Shown: piece by piece, positions 1 to 9,401 of the stretch | Numbering within the stretch: position 1 is the first letter of the stretch | Layout of the letters: every line of letters begins with the position of its first letter | DNA from: CALJIC01 sp039805565 | GTDB taxonomy: Bacteria; Chloroflexota; Chloroflexia; Chloroflexales; Roseiflexaceae | DNA: 17,136 nucleotides | Assembly (NCBI GenBank): GCA_039805565.1 | Contig: JBDLTZ010000040.1 | Span: forward strand, 1-17,136 | Reading direction: 5' to 3' | Made by a program: the position numbers and the translations under genes | The notes under the pieces: model-generated | Seen by the model: only the letters and a program-made list of their open reading frames with translations | What the model was told of the DNA's origin: nothing | Databases searched by the model: none

Positions 1-831
1 GACCCGCCGACTACCGCGGCCGAGACCTACGTTACCAGTCAGGACACGCCGCTGACGATCGCTGCCCCCGGCGTGCTAGCGAATGACATAGACATAGACG
101 GCGACGCGCTGAGCGTGGCGCTCGTGAGCGGCCCGTCCGACGGGACCCTGGTCCTCAACGCTGACGGCTCGCTGACCTACACGCCCGCCGACGGGTTCAA
201 CGGACCTGACAGCTTCACCTACCGCGTGACCGACGCCATCGTGACCTCGCCTCCCATCACAGCGACGGTGCGTGTCGGGCACTCGTACGCGGTGATGGCG
301 CCCATGGTACGCGGCAAGCCCAGCGCGCCGGACCTGGTGGCCTCACTTGCCCTGACGCCGGACACCAACAGCTTCGCCGCCGGCCAGCAGGTGCTCGCGA
401 CGGTCACGATCACCAACACTGGCACCGGCGCGACCGAGTCCGGCTTCTGGGTGGACCTGTACGTGCACCCAAGCAGGATGCCGGCGACCAACCTGCGCTG
501 GGATCGCATCTGTGGTATCGACCCGTGCCGTGGCATCGCCTGGTACGTCAGCCGCTCGCTCGCACCTGGCCAGAGCATCACGCTGCACTCGCTGCGCGGC
601 AGCTACGTCGAGGAAGCGACCGTGTGGGATGGGCGTCTCCCGGCCGGCACACGTAGCCTGTACGTCTACGTGGATAGCTGGAACCCCTCGGTGGACACCG
701 GCGCGATCCGCGAGCTCGACGAAGCGAATAACCTCTTCGGACGTACCAACATGACCGTGGCGGGTGTGGCCGTTGCGCCAAAACAGGGGGCGGTTGAGCT
801 CCCTGCGCGCCCGCTCGCGCCACAGCAGTAG
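1..831 (+). CDS. Secreted adhesin-like protein with cadherin-like and CARDB domains (3' part only)
   Basis: The reading frame is open from the first base, so the gene starts outside the window; 276 residues are visible. Residues 1 to about 90 form a bacterial cadherin-like (Big_9, 'tandem-95') repeat: it has the VLANDIDIDGD calcium-site signature, a GTLVLNADGSLTYTP strand pair and a DSFTYRVTDA ending. Residues about 105-265 look like a CARDB adhesion module, starting APDLVASLALTPDTNSF, with a VTITNTGTG strand and the typical late ELDEANN motif. Two cysteines (ICGIDPC) may form a disulfide. No membrane segment or sorting signal follows, and the end is Pro/Ala-rich. Such domains build extracellular, calcium-rigidified stalks. 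The next gene starts 15 bases on, so the two are probably cotranscribed. The domain family is clear; the function of the whole protein is unknown because the start is missing. Confidence 0.85.
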   Translation, partial: DPPTTAAETYVTSQDTPLTIAAPGVLANDIDIDGDALSVALVSGPSDGTLVLNADGSLTYTPADGFNGPDSFTYRVTDAIVTSPPITATVRVGHSYAVMAPMVRGKPSAPDLVASLALTPDTNSFAAGQQVLATVTITNTGTGATESGFWVDLYVHPSRMPATNLRWDRICGIDPCRGIAWYVSRSLAPGQSITLHSLRGSYVEEATVWDGRLPAGTRSLYVYVDSWNPSVDTGAIRELDEANNLFGRTNMTVAGVAVAPKQGAVELPARPLAPQQ

Positions 832-846
832 AGAGAGAGGAAGCAT

Positions 847-1698
847 ATGCGCAGATCATTCGCCAGCGTTCTGGTCGCCTGCGGCGCGATCATGGCCCTG
901 TTCGGTGTCGGCGGCTGGACCGGCTCGGGCGTCGCGTCCGCGCAGGTCGTCGTGCCGCAGCCCTCGCCGCGCCCGCCAGTCCGCAGCGGCGACGACGGGT
1001 CGAGCAGCGCGGTGATCGCGCCCGACACCGGCCGCGTCACCGGGACGGTGATCAATGTGACTACGGGCGCTCCCGTGGCAGGCGTTCAGGTGATCGTCGG
1101 CGGGGAGCTCGTGACGACCGACGCCAACGGTAACTACGACCACTGGATGCCGATCGGCAGCTACGTGCTGCAGGTGGTGCCTGACCCCTCGCTCGGCCAG
1201 GCCGCGCAGCCCGCGCTGACGGTAGTTGTCAGGGCACGCGAGGTGACGGTCCAGCACCTGGGGATGCAGGGCGCGGTGGTGGCGCCCCCGTCGACGGATC
1301 TGCCCGCCGTGGCGCCGGCCCCGGCGGCGGTGGAGGCCGCGGCCGCTCCGGTGGAGGCCGTGCCCGCTCCGGTGGAGGCTGCGGCCGCTCCGGTGGAGGC
1401 CGCCTCCGCCGACCCCGCGCTCGACGGCCCGCGCACGCTGCCGCGTACCGGCCTTGAGGCGGATGGCAGCTGGGTGTGGGTTGGCGGTGGAATGCTGCTG
1501 GTGCTCGCGGGCTGGGTGCTTTTTGGCCTGCCGGTGGCCCGCCTGGCGCCGGCCCTCTCGCGCCGGCCGCAGCTCCCTGCCGGCTTCGACAGTGGCGCGA
1601 TGCTCGCCTCGCTCCTCGGCGCCCGTGACACTTCGCGAGCGCCCAGGGATGAGCTGCTCGAGGAGCTCTTCGCCAGCGACGAGATCAGGCGGAGGTAG
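847..1698 (+). CDS. Secreted, membrane-anchored protein with carboxypeptidase-regulatory-like domain and LPRTG motif
   Basis: 283 residues. The start at 847 is preceded by GAGAGAGGAAG. Residues 1-32 are a signal peptide (RR, hydrophobic core, VASA before Q33). Residues 61-140 resemble a carboxypeptidase regulatory-like (prealbumin-type) beta-sandwich: GRVTGTVINVTTGAPVAGVQV, then VTTDANGNY. Residues 160-187 are four 7-residue APVEAAA repeats, probably a wall-spanning linker. LPRTG at 198-202 is followed by a Gly-rich, hydrophobic membrane segment at about 209-229 and basic residues, the order of a sortase sorting signal. Unlike a classic signal, about 50 more residues follow the membrane segment, ending acidic and then RRR. 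It may therefore be an ordinary membrane anchor with a cytoplasmic tail. It probably forms an operon with the adhesin upstream. No specific function is recognised. Confidence 0.85.
   Translation: MRRSFASVLVACGAIMALFGVGGWTGSGVASAQVVVPQPSPRPPVRSGDDGSSSAVIAPDTGRVTGTVINVTTGAPVAGVQVIVGGELVTTDANGNYDHWMPIGSYVLQVVPDPSLGQAAQPALTVVVRAREVTVQHLGMQGAVVAPPSTDLPAVAPAPAAVEAAAAPVEAVPAPVEAAAAPVEAASADPALDGPRTLPRTGLEADGSWVWVGGGMLLVLAGWVLFGLPVARLAPALSRRPQLPAGFDSGAMLASLLGARDTSRAPRDELLEELFASDEIRRR
1324..1407 (+). repeat. Four 21-base in-frame repeats (APVEAAA linker)
   Basis: Four tandem 21-base units built on GCTCCGGTGGAGGCC encode AAVEAAA, APVEAVP, APVEAAA and APVEAAS. The central GCTCCGGTGGAGGC part is identical in three units. 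It gives a Pro/Ala/Glu linker between the beta domain and the LPRTG motif, and its copy number is likely to vary between strains. Confidence 0.85.
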
Positions 1699-1727
1699 CC
1701 TGGGCTGAGCGGCCGGGAGCTGCGGCC

Positions 1728-1773
1728 CTCCAACGAAAAACACCTGCGCTACTGCAGGTGTTTTTCGTTGGAG
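1728..1773. terminator. Bidirectional intrinsic terminator between convergent genes
   Basis: Two 20-base arms (1728-1747 and 1754-1773) are perfectly complementary around the 6-base loop GCTACT. Each arm contains an A5 or T5 run, so a U-tract within the hairpin is made on either strand. It lies between the LPRTG-protein gene, ending at 1698, and clpB, which converges on it and ends at 1839. Confidence 0.85.
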
Positions 1774-1801
1774 CGGTTGAGCCGTGCCAGAGAAGCCAGC
1801 A

Positions 1802-1834
1802 GAAGGGGTGGCGTCCGAACTGAGCCACCCCTTC
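1802..1834 (-). terminator. Second hairpin just after the clpB stop
   Basis: GAAGGGGTGGC (1802-1812) is perfectly complementary to GCCACCCCTTC (1824-1834) across an 11-base loop, five bases past the clpB stop. There is no long U-run, so it could be a weak terminator or a 3'-end stabiliser acting before the stronger hairpin at 1728-1773. Confidence 0.6.
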
Positions 1835-1838
1835 CCTA

Positions 1839-4445
<2,607 letters not shown>

Positions 4446-4532
4446 AGACTATCTCCTCTCGTGAGTTGCTGCGTTTAGGATAGCACGCAGCCGTTAGAGG
4501 AGCGTTAGCGCAGCATATGAGCTGTTTATATT

Positions 4533-5237
4533 CTAGTTGACACCGCGCCGCCGCGCCTCGTCCAGGATCACGGCGGTGGCCGTAGCGCCCACCCGCGTCA
4601 CCCCCAGCGCCCGCACACGCAGCAGGTCGTCGAGCGTCCGCACGCCGCCCGCGGCCTTCACCTGCACCTGCGCCGGGCTATGCTCGCGCATCAGCGCCAG
4701 GTCGTGGTCGGTGGCGCCCAGGTAGCCGTAGCGCCCGTCGTCGCCACGCACGAAGCCGTAGCCGGTTGAGGTCTTGACGAAGTCGGCCCCCGCCTCGGCG
4801 CAGATCCGGCACAGCTCGATCTTCGGCGCGTCACCGGGCAGAAAGTCGTTCTCGAAGATCACCTTGATGATCGCCCCGCGTGCGTGGGCCGCCTCGGTGA
4901 GAGTCCGCACCTCGTGTGCCACGTAGGCCCAGTCGCCGCTCAGGACCTTGCCCACATTCACCACAACGTCCAGCTCGTGCGCGCCCTCGTCGCAGGCGCG
5001 CATGAGCTCGGCCAGCTTGATCTCCGGCACGCTCGAGCCGTGCGGGAAGCCGATCACCGTGCCCACCAGCACGCCGGAGCCGGCCAGCAGCTCGCGCGCC
5101 AGCGGTACGGCGTACGGCTTGATGCACACCGAGGCCACGTCGTAGCGCCGGGCGAGCTCGCACCCCTGCCGCAGCTCGTCGTCGGTCATGGTGGGGCTGA
5201 GCAGTGAGTGGTCGATCATCTTGGCAAGCGTCTGCAT
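4533..5237 (-). CDS. deoC: Deoxyribose-phosphate aldolase
   Basis: 234 residues. DeoC reversibly cleaves 2-deoxyribose 5-phosphate to acetaldehyde and glyceraldehyde 3-phosphate, in cytosolic deoxynucleoside salvage. The fold markers are in order: MIDHSLL (7-13), CIKPYAV (38-44), VIGFPHG (61-67), LDVVVNVG with Asp90 (equivalent to E. coli Asp102), the Schiff-base lysine Lys155 in VKTSTGYGF, and KAAGGVRTLDD with Lys194 (equivalent to Lys201). The start at 5237 is chosen because GAAGGAGA sits just upstream and the protein then begins at the conserved MQTLAKMIDH. The frame stays open to 5276, but that would overlap the MFS gene. The MFS gene ends 16 bases upstream, so the two are probably cotranscribed. 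Confidence 0.95.
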   Translation of the reverse strand: MQTLAKMIDHSLLSPTMTDDELRQGCELARRYDVASVCIKPYAVPLARELLAGSGVLVGTVIGFPHGSSVPEIKLAELMRACDEGAHELDVVVNVGKVLSGDWAYVAHEVRTLTEAAHARGAIIKVIFENDFLPGDAPKIELCRICAEAGADFVKTSTGYGFVRGDDGRYGYLGATDHDLALMREHSPAQVQVKAAGGVRTLDDLLRVRALGVTRVGATATAVILDEARRRGVN

Positions 5238-5253
5238 GGGGGTCTCCTTCTCG

Positions 5254-6576
5254 CTACAACCGCCGTGCGAACACAAAAGCCATTGCGAGGCGGCCGAGGC
5301 TGCTAAGGGCGAAAAGCAGCGTGTACTGCGTCAGCGCGATTGGGCCGAGCATGATCACCGCCGGGCCGATCGCGCTCGCCAGCCCACCGCCGATCAAGCC
5401 CGCCAGAAAGGTGCCCAGGCCGCTCATCGCCCCGTAGGACGCCACATAGGCGCCGCGCCCCTCGGCTGGCGCGCGGTCCATCACCAGGTTAAGCAGCCCC
5501 TGGGTGATCCCCGGCCAGAACACCCCGGCGAAGATCGAGGTCAGCCAGAGCGGCAGCAGAAAGGTAGGCGTCGACAGCACCCAGCCCCAGGGCAGCAGCG
5601 AGGCCCCCAGCACCGAGCCTATCAGGACAACGCGGTCGCCCAGCCGGTCCTGCAGCCGGCCGATATACGGCTGTGTGATGATCGATACCGCGCTGGTGGC
5701 CACCCCGAAAAGCGCCAGCATCGTGTACGAGAGCCCGAGGGACTGGATGCCGTAGGCGTTGAAGAACGGCCCGGAGATGCCGGTGACGACCGCCCACCCG
5801 CCGGCGGCCACGCTGAGGGTGCGGAAGCGTGGGTGGCGCAGCGGGGCGCTGAAGAGCTCGCGCACGTTCACCCGCGCCTTGCGGGCCGTCGGCGGCTCGG
5901 CCTGGAACGAGAGCGCCACCAGCCCCGCCAGCGCCAGCGCCAGCGAGGCCCCGAAGATGATCGCGTAGCCGGCCGCGTCGTCCCCGGCAGCGCGGTAGCT
6001 GTCCAGCAGCTGCCCCGCCAGCCACGTGCTGGCCATCGCGCTCACGCTGCAGATCGTGTTGCGGACGCCGAAGTAGCTCCCGCGCTGCCGCGGTGGCACC
6101 AGGTCGCTCATCCAGCTGGTCCAGGCGTTGGCGGCGATGCCAATCAACGCCTGTGAGAGCGCCAGCAGCAGGATGAAGATCGCCAGCGCGCCCGCGCCCA
6201 GTGCTGGAAGAAATGGCAGAGCGGCGATCAGCGCCCAGAGCGAGCGGCTGATCGCCGCTGTCCAGACGGTGAGCGCGCGCCGGTTGCCGAGCCGCTCCTC
6301 GAGGTAGGCCCCCACGAACTGGAACAGCTGGCTGACGAAGGGCAGCGCCCCGAGGACGCCAAGCTCGAACGGCCCGGCGCCGAGCAGCAGCGCGAAGCCC
6401 GTGAGGAAGGCCCCCATCGTGACGTTGATGTGCGGGGTGGAGAGCACGCCCTCCACCACCGAAAGGCGTAGCCCGCGCCGGACGGCGCTGGGCGGGAGCC
6501 GAGAATCTACCGGGTCGAGCGTGGCTGGGCTCCGCGCGCCCTGGCTCCGGGTGCGGAGGCGCTCGAGTACGTTCAT
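5254..6576 (-). CDS. MFS transporter
   Basis: 440 residues with about 12 hydrophobic segments, the size of a major facilitator superfamily carrier. Segments begin near HINVTMGAFLTGFALLLGAGPF and the protein ends ALSSLGRLAMAFVFARRL. A loop after segment 2 (EERLGNRRALTVW) and another in the second half (QPYIGRLQDRLGDRVVLIG) fit the MFS A-motif (GxLaDrxGrr) pattern. The N-terminus is about 45 residues of cytoplasmic, basic sequence. The frame is open to 6765, but the segment before Met at 6576 is non-hydrophobic and lacks family character, so 6576 is preferred despite a weak binding site (AGAGACGA). The substrate is not evident. Its position 16 bases before deoC hints at nucleoside- or sugar-related transport, which is only an inference. 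Confidence 0.88.
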   Translation of the reverse strand: MNVLERLRTRSQGARSPATLDPVDSRLPPSAVRRGLRLSVVEGVLSTPHINVTMGAFLTGFALLLGAGPFELGVLGALPFVSQLFQFVGAYLEERLGNRRALTVWTAAISRSLWALIAALPFLPALGAGALAIFILLLALSQALIGIAANAWTSWMSDLVPPRQRGSYFGVRNTICSVSAMASTWLAGQLLDSYRAAGDDAAGYAIIFGASLALALAGLVALSFQAEPPTARKARVNVRELFSAPLRHPRFRTLSVAAGGWAVVTGISGPFFNAYGIQSLGLSYTMLALFGVATSAVSIITQPYIGRLQDRLGDRVVLIGSVLGASLLPWGWVLSTPTFLLPLWLTSIFAGVFWPGITQGLLNLVMDRAPAEGRGAYVASYGAMSGLGTFLAGLIGGGLASAIGPAVIMLGPIALTQYTLLFALSSLGRLAMAFVFARRL

Positions 6577-6622
6577 GGTTGTCGTCTCTGTGATTCGGCC
6601 GGGCCTGTCGCCGGCGCGCCTC

Positions 6623-6628
6623 ATCATA
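6623..6628 (-). promoter_or_regulatory. Possible -10 box for the MFS-deoC unit
   Basis: On the minus strand TATGAT matches TATAAT in five of six positions, 46 bases before the chosen MFS start. No convincing -35 hexamer lies 16-18 bases upstream. The 213-base gap between the divergent genes (6577-6789) otherwise holds nothing recognisable. Confidence 0.3.
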
Positions 6629-6789
6629 CCGCATCCATATCGGTCTGCCGCGCCGCAGAAAGAATCTGCTACTATTTGATGCACTTTGCTAGGCTTCTGC
6701 GGCCGGGGTGTGGGCCACAGGCCCCGCACGTTGGAATAGGGGTCTGGCCTCCCTGCACCCTCCATAGCTGAAAGCGAAAGAGATCACCA

Positions 6790-7110
6790 ATGGAGTTCAT
6801 CATCGCACTCGTGGGGCTGCTGCCCGGCCTGCTGATCGGGGTGCTCCTGGGCGTCGTACTGCTGCGGCCGCGGCTCCAGCGCGCCGAGGAGTCGTTGGCG
6901 GCCTCCAGGCGGGCCGAGCAGGAGGCCCGGGCTCAGGCTGAGCGCGAGACCGCCCAGGCAGCCCAGGCGCAGAAGGCGCTCGCTGAGGCTAAGGCCGAGA
7001 CGGAGCGCCTACGCATCGAGCTGGTCTCCTTGCGCGGCACGATCCAGCGCACCGCCGCCGAGAATGACCGCCTGCGCATGGAGGTGCTGATGGCGCGCAA
7101 GGACAACTAG
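6790..7110 (+). CDS. Small membrane-anchored coiled-coil protein, unknown function
   Basis: 106 residues. Residues 1-26 are one strongly hydrophobic segment (EFIIALVGLLPGLLIGVLLGVVLL) followed by RPR, which predicts a single-span anchor with a cytoplasmic C-terminus. Residues 30-103 are Ala/Glu/Arg/Gln-rich with heptad spacing and no helix breaker: a long coiled coil ending MEVLMARKDN. The layout recalls the N-terminal part of RmuC and other membrane-tethered coiled-coil proteins, but no nuclease domain follows. The ribosome site is poor (GAAAGAGATCACC). It is divergent from the MFS gene. The function is not recognised. Confidence 0.7.
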   Translation: MEFIIALVGLLPGLLIGVLLGVVLLRPRLQRAEESLAASRRAEQEARAQAERETAQAAQAQKALAEAKAETERLRIELVSLRGTIQRTAAENDRLRMEVLMARKDN

Positions 7111-7172
7111 CCCGTCCGTGCGTGCTTCTACCCGATCGCTGCCATTCTGCAACTCACTGGGCGGGCCGGCGG

Positions 7173-7181
7173 TGCTACACT
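7173..7181 (+). promoter_or_regulatory. Extended -10 promoter before the receiver/pilin chimera
   Basis: TGCTACACT is a TGn extended -10 element with -10 TACACT (four of six). No -35 match is seen. Transcription would start near 7188, giving a leader of about 34 bases to the ATG at 7222. Confidence 0.4.
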
Positions 7182-7221
7182 GGAGTTCGCACTGCGCGCC
7201 ACTCTCCCGTAGGATACGCTC

Positions 7222-7443
7222 ATGGCAGACCGCTCCCCCGCGCCGGCCGACATCATGATCGTCGACGACACGCTGCTCAACCTGCGGCTGCTGTGCGCGC
7301 TCCTCGCTGAGCGCGGCTACACGGCGCGCATGTTCACTCGGGGAGGGCAGAGCCTCGTCGAGCACGCGCTCACCGGGGCGCTCCTCTCGGTGGGGGTGGT
7401 TGTTGTCCTCACCGTACTCGTAACGAACGCCAGCACGCGCTAG
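7222..7443 (+). CDS. Chimeric small protein: receiver-domain start joined to a Flp-pilin-like segment
   Basis: 73 residues. Residues 9-36 (ADIMIVDDTLLNLRLLCALL, then AERGYTAR) are the beginning of a response-regulator receiver domain, including the acidic pair Asp15-Asp16. The phosphoacceptor Asp, the later Thr/Lys and the rest of the domain are absent. From residue 38 the sequence becomes TRGGQSLVEHALTGALL and a hydrophobic helix to about 68, resembling a Flp/Tad prepilin: Gly-Gly cleavage zone, Glu at +5 after the second Gly, then a helix. His replaces the usual Tyr after the Glu. AGGA at 7211 supports the start at 7222. The in-frame ATG at 7330 would give a 37-residue pilin-like product alone. 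This may be a functional fusion or the scar of a deletion. Confidence 0.6.
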   Translation: MADRSPAPADIMIVDDTLLNLRLLCALLAERGYTARMFTRGGQSLVEHALTGALLSVGVVVVLTVLVTNASTR

Positions 7444-7523
7444 CCCGAGCCAGTCATCCACGTCCGCCCCGCACTCTGTTTGTCGGGGCTCGGCCAGAGG
7501 CCCTGCCGCCTTAGGAGAACCAC

Positions 7524-7853
7524 ATGCTGTCCTCATCCCTGAGCGTCGCGCTGTACGGCGAGTCGCTGATGCTGGCCTGCCTCGAAGCCACTATGTCCGG
7601 CCGCCCGGGCATGGCCGTCTGGCGGCCATGCGCTACGATGCCGCCCTCCCGCACACCGGACCTGCTGGTGGTCGATCGGGACCTACGCGACACGCTCGCC
7701 GTGACCTCGCTGCGCCGCCGCTTCCCAGACGCCCCGCTGGTGGCGCTCGACCCGCACGACGCTGATACGGCGATGCTTCTCGCGCTCGGGCCGGAGCAGC
7801 TGTTGCGCGCTGTCGCCCTCGCGGCGATCGCGGACGAGGATATGCTGGGGTAA
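7524..7853 (+). CDS. Stand-alone degenerate receiver-like (pseudo-receiver) protein
   Basis: 109 residues, with a good AGGAGA site before the ATG. The layout follows a receiver fold: a beta-1 strand LSVALYGES where the acidic pair would be, an alpha-1 helix, PDLLVVDRDL (45-54) with Asp51 at the usual phosphoacceptor place, a helix LRRRFPDAPLVALD, and GPEQLLRAVALAAI, which resembles the last receiver helix. The beta-1 acidic pair is missing and the middle is shortened, so phosphorylation is doubtful. No output domain follows. TadZ/CpaE proteins carry atypical receiver domains of this type ahead of an ATPase, and the pilin-like gene just upstream makes a link to Tad-like pili conceivable. Family membership is an inference from pattern only. 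Confidence 0.55.
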   Translation: MLSSSLSVALYGESLMLACLEATMSGRPGMAVWRPCATMPPSRTPDLLVVDRDLRDTLAVTSLRRRFPDAPLVALDPHDADTAMLLALGPEQLLRAVALAAIADEDMLG

Positions 7854-7918
7854 CCCCTTGTAGCGCCTCGGCGCCATCTCCAGAGTGACATAACAATTTG
7901 CCGTGACGTACCTGAGAG

Positions 7919-8044
7919 ATGCCGTCGCCATACTGCGAAGCTTGCTTATACGCCTCGCTCGACTCGCAGAACAACACCATCTTTGGGATGGACTCGAAGG
8001 ATAGCGACGGCGATGGTGACCTGATGGAGTACCTCAAGCAGTAG
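7919..8044 (+). pseudogene. Short Asp-rich fragment, probably a gene remnant
   Basis: An open frame of 41 residues begins MPSPYCEAC and ends with DSKDSDGDGDLMEYLKQ. The DSDGDGD stretch resembles the calcium-binding loops of thrombospondin type 3, dockerin or EF-hand repeats. The loop is out of register: Glu falls at position 10, not 12. No ribosome site or signal peptide is visible. It is most likely the last piece of a larger secreted protein gene lost by deletion; a genuine micro-protein cannot be excluded. Confidence 0.3.
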
Positions 8045-8105
8045 CCAGCGGTGAGAGGGGAGATATTCCCTGCCGTTTGCCGGGAAATACATCCTATGCA
8101 AGGCA

Positions 8106-8134
8106 TTGACAAACATACGTCAGAATGATAAAAT
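8106..8134 (+). promoter_or_regulatory. Sigma-70-type promoter of the TerC unit
   Basis: TTGACA (8106-8111, perfect -35), a 17-base spacer, and TAAAAT (8129-8134, five of six to TATAAT). The predicted start is near 8141, exactly where the riboswitch aptamer begins. It is the best promoter in the window. Confidence 0.85.
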
Positions 8135-8140
8135 CCACCT

Positions 8141-8237
8141 TCGGTAGGGGAGTAGCCTCCCGCATCAAAGCGGGAAGTATAGTCGTCAATACGGGGTTCG
8201 CCCCCGGCTGTACAGCGCGAGAGCGACAGGCGAGACC
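8141..8237 (+). ncRNA. yybP-ykoY manganese riboswitch (aptamer) before the TerC gene
   Basis: The signature loop GGGGAGTAG (8147-8155) is followed by a hairpin TCCCGC/GCGGGA (8158-8163 with 8170-8175), the second conserved segment GTCGTCAATACGGGG (8182-8196), a GGGG-TTCG-CCCC hairpin, and the closing strand GGCGAGACC (8229-8237). This order matches the yybP-ykoY family, which binds Mn2+ in the pocket between the two conserved loops. The downstream gene is TerC, one of the family's best-known targets. In such switches Mn2+ stabilises the aptamer and frees expression. Here the closing strand is also the left arm of the terminator, so an ON response to Mn2+ is predicted. Confidence 0.92.
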
Positions 8238-8273
8238 ACCACAGCAGGTATGCCGTGGAGGTTTCGTCTTTTT
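8228..8273 (+). terminator. Riboswitch expression platform (intrinsic terminator 1)
   Basis: AGGCGAGACCACCAC (8228-8242) pairs with 8255-8269 over 15 positions with one A-A mismatch and two G-U pairs. A small inner hairpin (GCA-GGTA-TGC) caps it, and T5 follows at 8269-8273. The left arm overlaps the last aptamer strand, so terminator and aptamer are mutually exclusive. About 67 bases of untranslated leader follow before the start codon. Confidence 0.88.
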
Positions 8274-8340
8274 GATTCTCTACGGTCACGCACATCGTTT
8301 TGTCACCACCTCTGCGGCTGGAAAGAAAGGACTCCCCGGA

Positions 8341-9357
8341 ATGGACATGATTTGGCTGTGGGTCGGTTTCAACCTCTTCGTGCTCGCCATGCTCGCGCTC
8401 GACCTCGGCGTGTTTCATCGCGACTCTCACGTGGTCTCCGTCAAGGAAGCGGCGGTCTGGAGCGTGGTGTGGATCAGCCTGGCGCTCGCTTTCAACGGTC
8501 TGATTTTTATGTTTTGGGACCGTCTCGTGCCAGGCAGCGAGTACACCTCGAGTGAGGCCGGCCTCGCGTTTCTCACCGGTTACCTGATCGAGAAGTCGCT
8601 GAGTGTTGACAATATCTTTGTCTTCGTGCTGATCTTCACCTACTTCGCTGTCCCGGCAAAGTACCAGCACCGCGTGCTCTTCTGGGGTATCATCGGCGCG
8701 CTGCTGATGCGCGGCACGATGATCGGCGTGGGCGCGGCGCTGATCAAGCAGTTCCACTGGATCATCTGGATCTTCGGCGCCTTCCTGATCTACACCGGCA
8801 TCAAGATGGCGTTCCACAAGAACGAGGAGCTGCACCCCGAGGACAACCCGCTGATCAAGCTCTTCCGCCGCATGATGCCGGTGACGGAGAAGTACGAGGG
8901 CGACAAGTTCTTCGTGCGGCGCGCCGGGGTGCTGATGGCCACGCCGCTGTTCCTGGTGCTGCTGATGGTCGAGACCACCGACCTGATCTTCGCAGTGGAT
9001 TCGATCCCGGCGATCTTCGCCGTGACGCAGGACCCCTTCCTGGTCTACACCTCGAACGTGTTCGCCATCCTGGGTCTGCGCTCGCTCTACTTTGTGCTGG
9101 CCGGCGTGGTGCACAAGTTCTACTACCTGAAGCTCGGCCTGTCGGTGGTGCTGACGTTCGTCGGCTTCAAGATGCTGCTGCCGGACTTCAGCCGCATGCT
9201 GCTGGGCGTGAGCTACAAGATCCCGACCGAGATCTCGCTCGGCGTGGTGGCGGGCATCCTGACGGTGGCGGTGGTGGCCTCGATGATCCGCGCGCGCAGC
9301 GCTGCGGCCCCCGAGCTCCTCGATCCCGCGCCGACCACCCCGCGTGAAATTGCGTAA
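8341..9357 (+). CDS. TerC/Alx-family integral membrane protein, probable Mn2+ exporter
   Basis: 338 residues with about nine membrane helices. The family signatures are clear: acidic GYLIEKSLSVDNIFVF (80-95) and ETTDLIFAVDSIPAIFAVTQ (211-230), then TSNVFAILGLRSLYF. These two acidic helices are thought to form the metal path. TerC/Alx proteins export Mn2+, and some help metalate secreted proteins. AAAGGA at 8326-8331 stands nine bases before the ATG at 8341, and the protein then begins MDMIWLWVGFNLF as in relatives. The frame stays open back to 8125, but that start lies in the -10 region and would translate the riboswitch, so it is rejected. Control by the Mn2+ riboswitch upstream supports the exporter role. 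The C-terminus (about 320-338) is Pro/Ala-rich and soluble. Confidence 0.95.
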   Translation: MDMIWLWVGFNLFVLAMLALDLGVFHRDSHVVSVKEAAVWSVVWISLALAFNGLIFMFWDRLVPGSEYTSSEAGLAFLTGYLIEKSLSVDNIFVFVLIFTYFAVPAKYQHRVLFWGIIGALLMRGTMIGVGAALIKQFHWIIWIFGAFLIYTGIKMAFHKNEELHPEDNPLIKLFRRMMPVTEKYEGDKFFVRRAGVLMATPLFLVLLMVETTDLIFAVDSIPAIFAVTQDPFLVYTSNVFAILGLRSLYFVLAGVVHKFYYLKLGLSVVLTFVGFKMLLPDFSRMLLGVSYKIPTEISLGVVAGILTVAVVASMIRARSAAAPELLDPAPTTPREIA

Positions 9358-9370
9358 TGTGTGCAAACCC

Positions 9371-9399
9371 TTGACGTGGCAGCTGGGACGTGTTACCAT
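9371..9399 (+). promoter_or_regulatory. Promoter of the M50 protease unit
   Basis: TTGACG (9371-9376, five of six), a 17-base spacer, and TACCAT (9394-9399, four of six) preceded by TGT (9391-9393), an extended -10. It begins 13 bases after the TerC stop, so the protease gene has its own start and is not only read through from TerC. No terminator is seen between the two units before this point. Confidence 0.65.
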
Positions 9400-9401
9400 T
9401 A

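Noticed and set aside
4480..4508. Possible CIRCE heat-shock operator upstream of clpB (ATAGCACGC and GAGCGTTAG halves)
   Set aside because: The halves match the consensus TTAGCACTC/GAGTGCTAA in only seven and six of nine positions, and the spacer is 11 instead of 9 bases.
7445..7493. CCGAGCC/GGCTCGG inverted repeat between the two small genes
   Set aside because: Loop of 35 bases, competing pairing CCCCG/CGGGG and no U-run; probably chance in GC-rich DNA.
8060..8096. Imperfect hairpin (TATTCCC with GGGAAATA) before the TerC promoter
   Set aside because: Needs a bulge and mismatches and has no U-run, so it is too weak to call a terminator.
8125..8340. Upstream extension of the TerC reading frame
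   Set aside because: The start would lie within the -10 region and the added 72 residues would translate the riboswitch; the ATG at 8341 has a good ribosome site and a family-like N-terminus.
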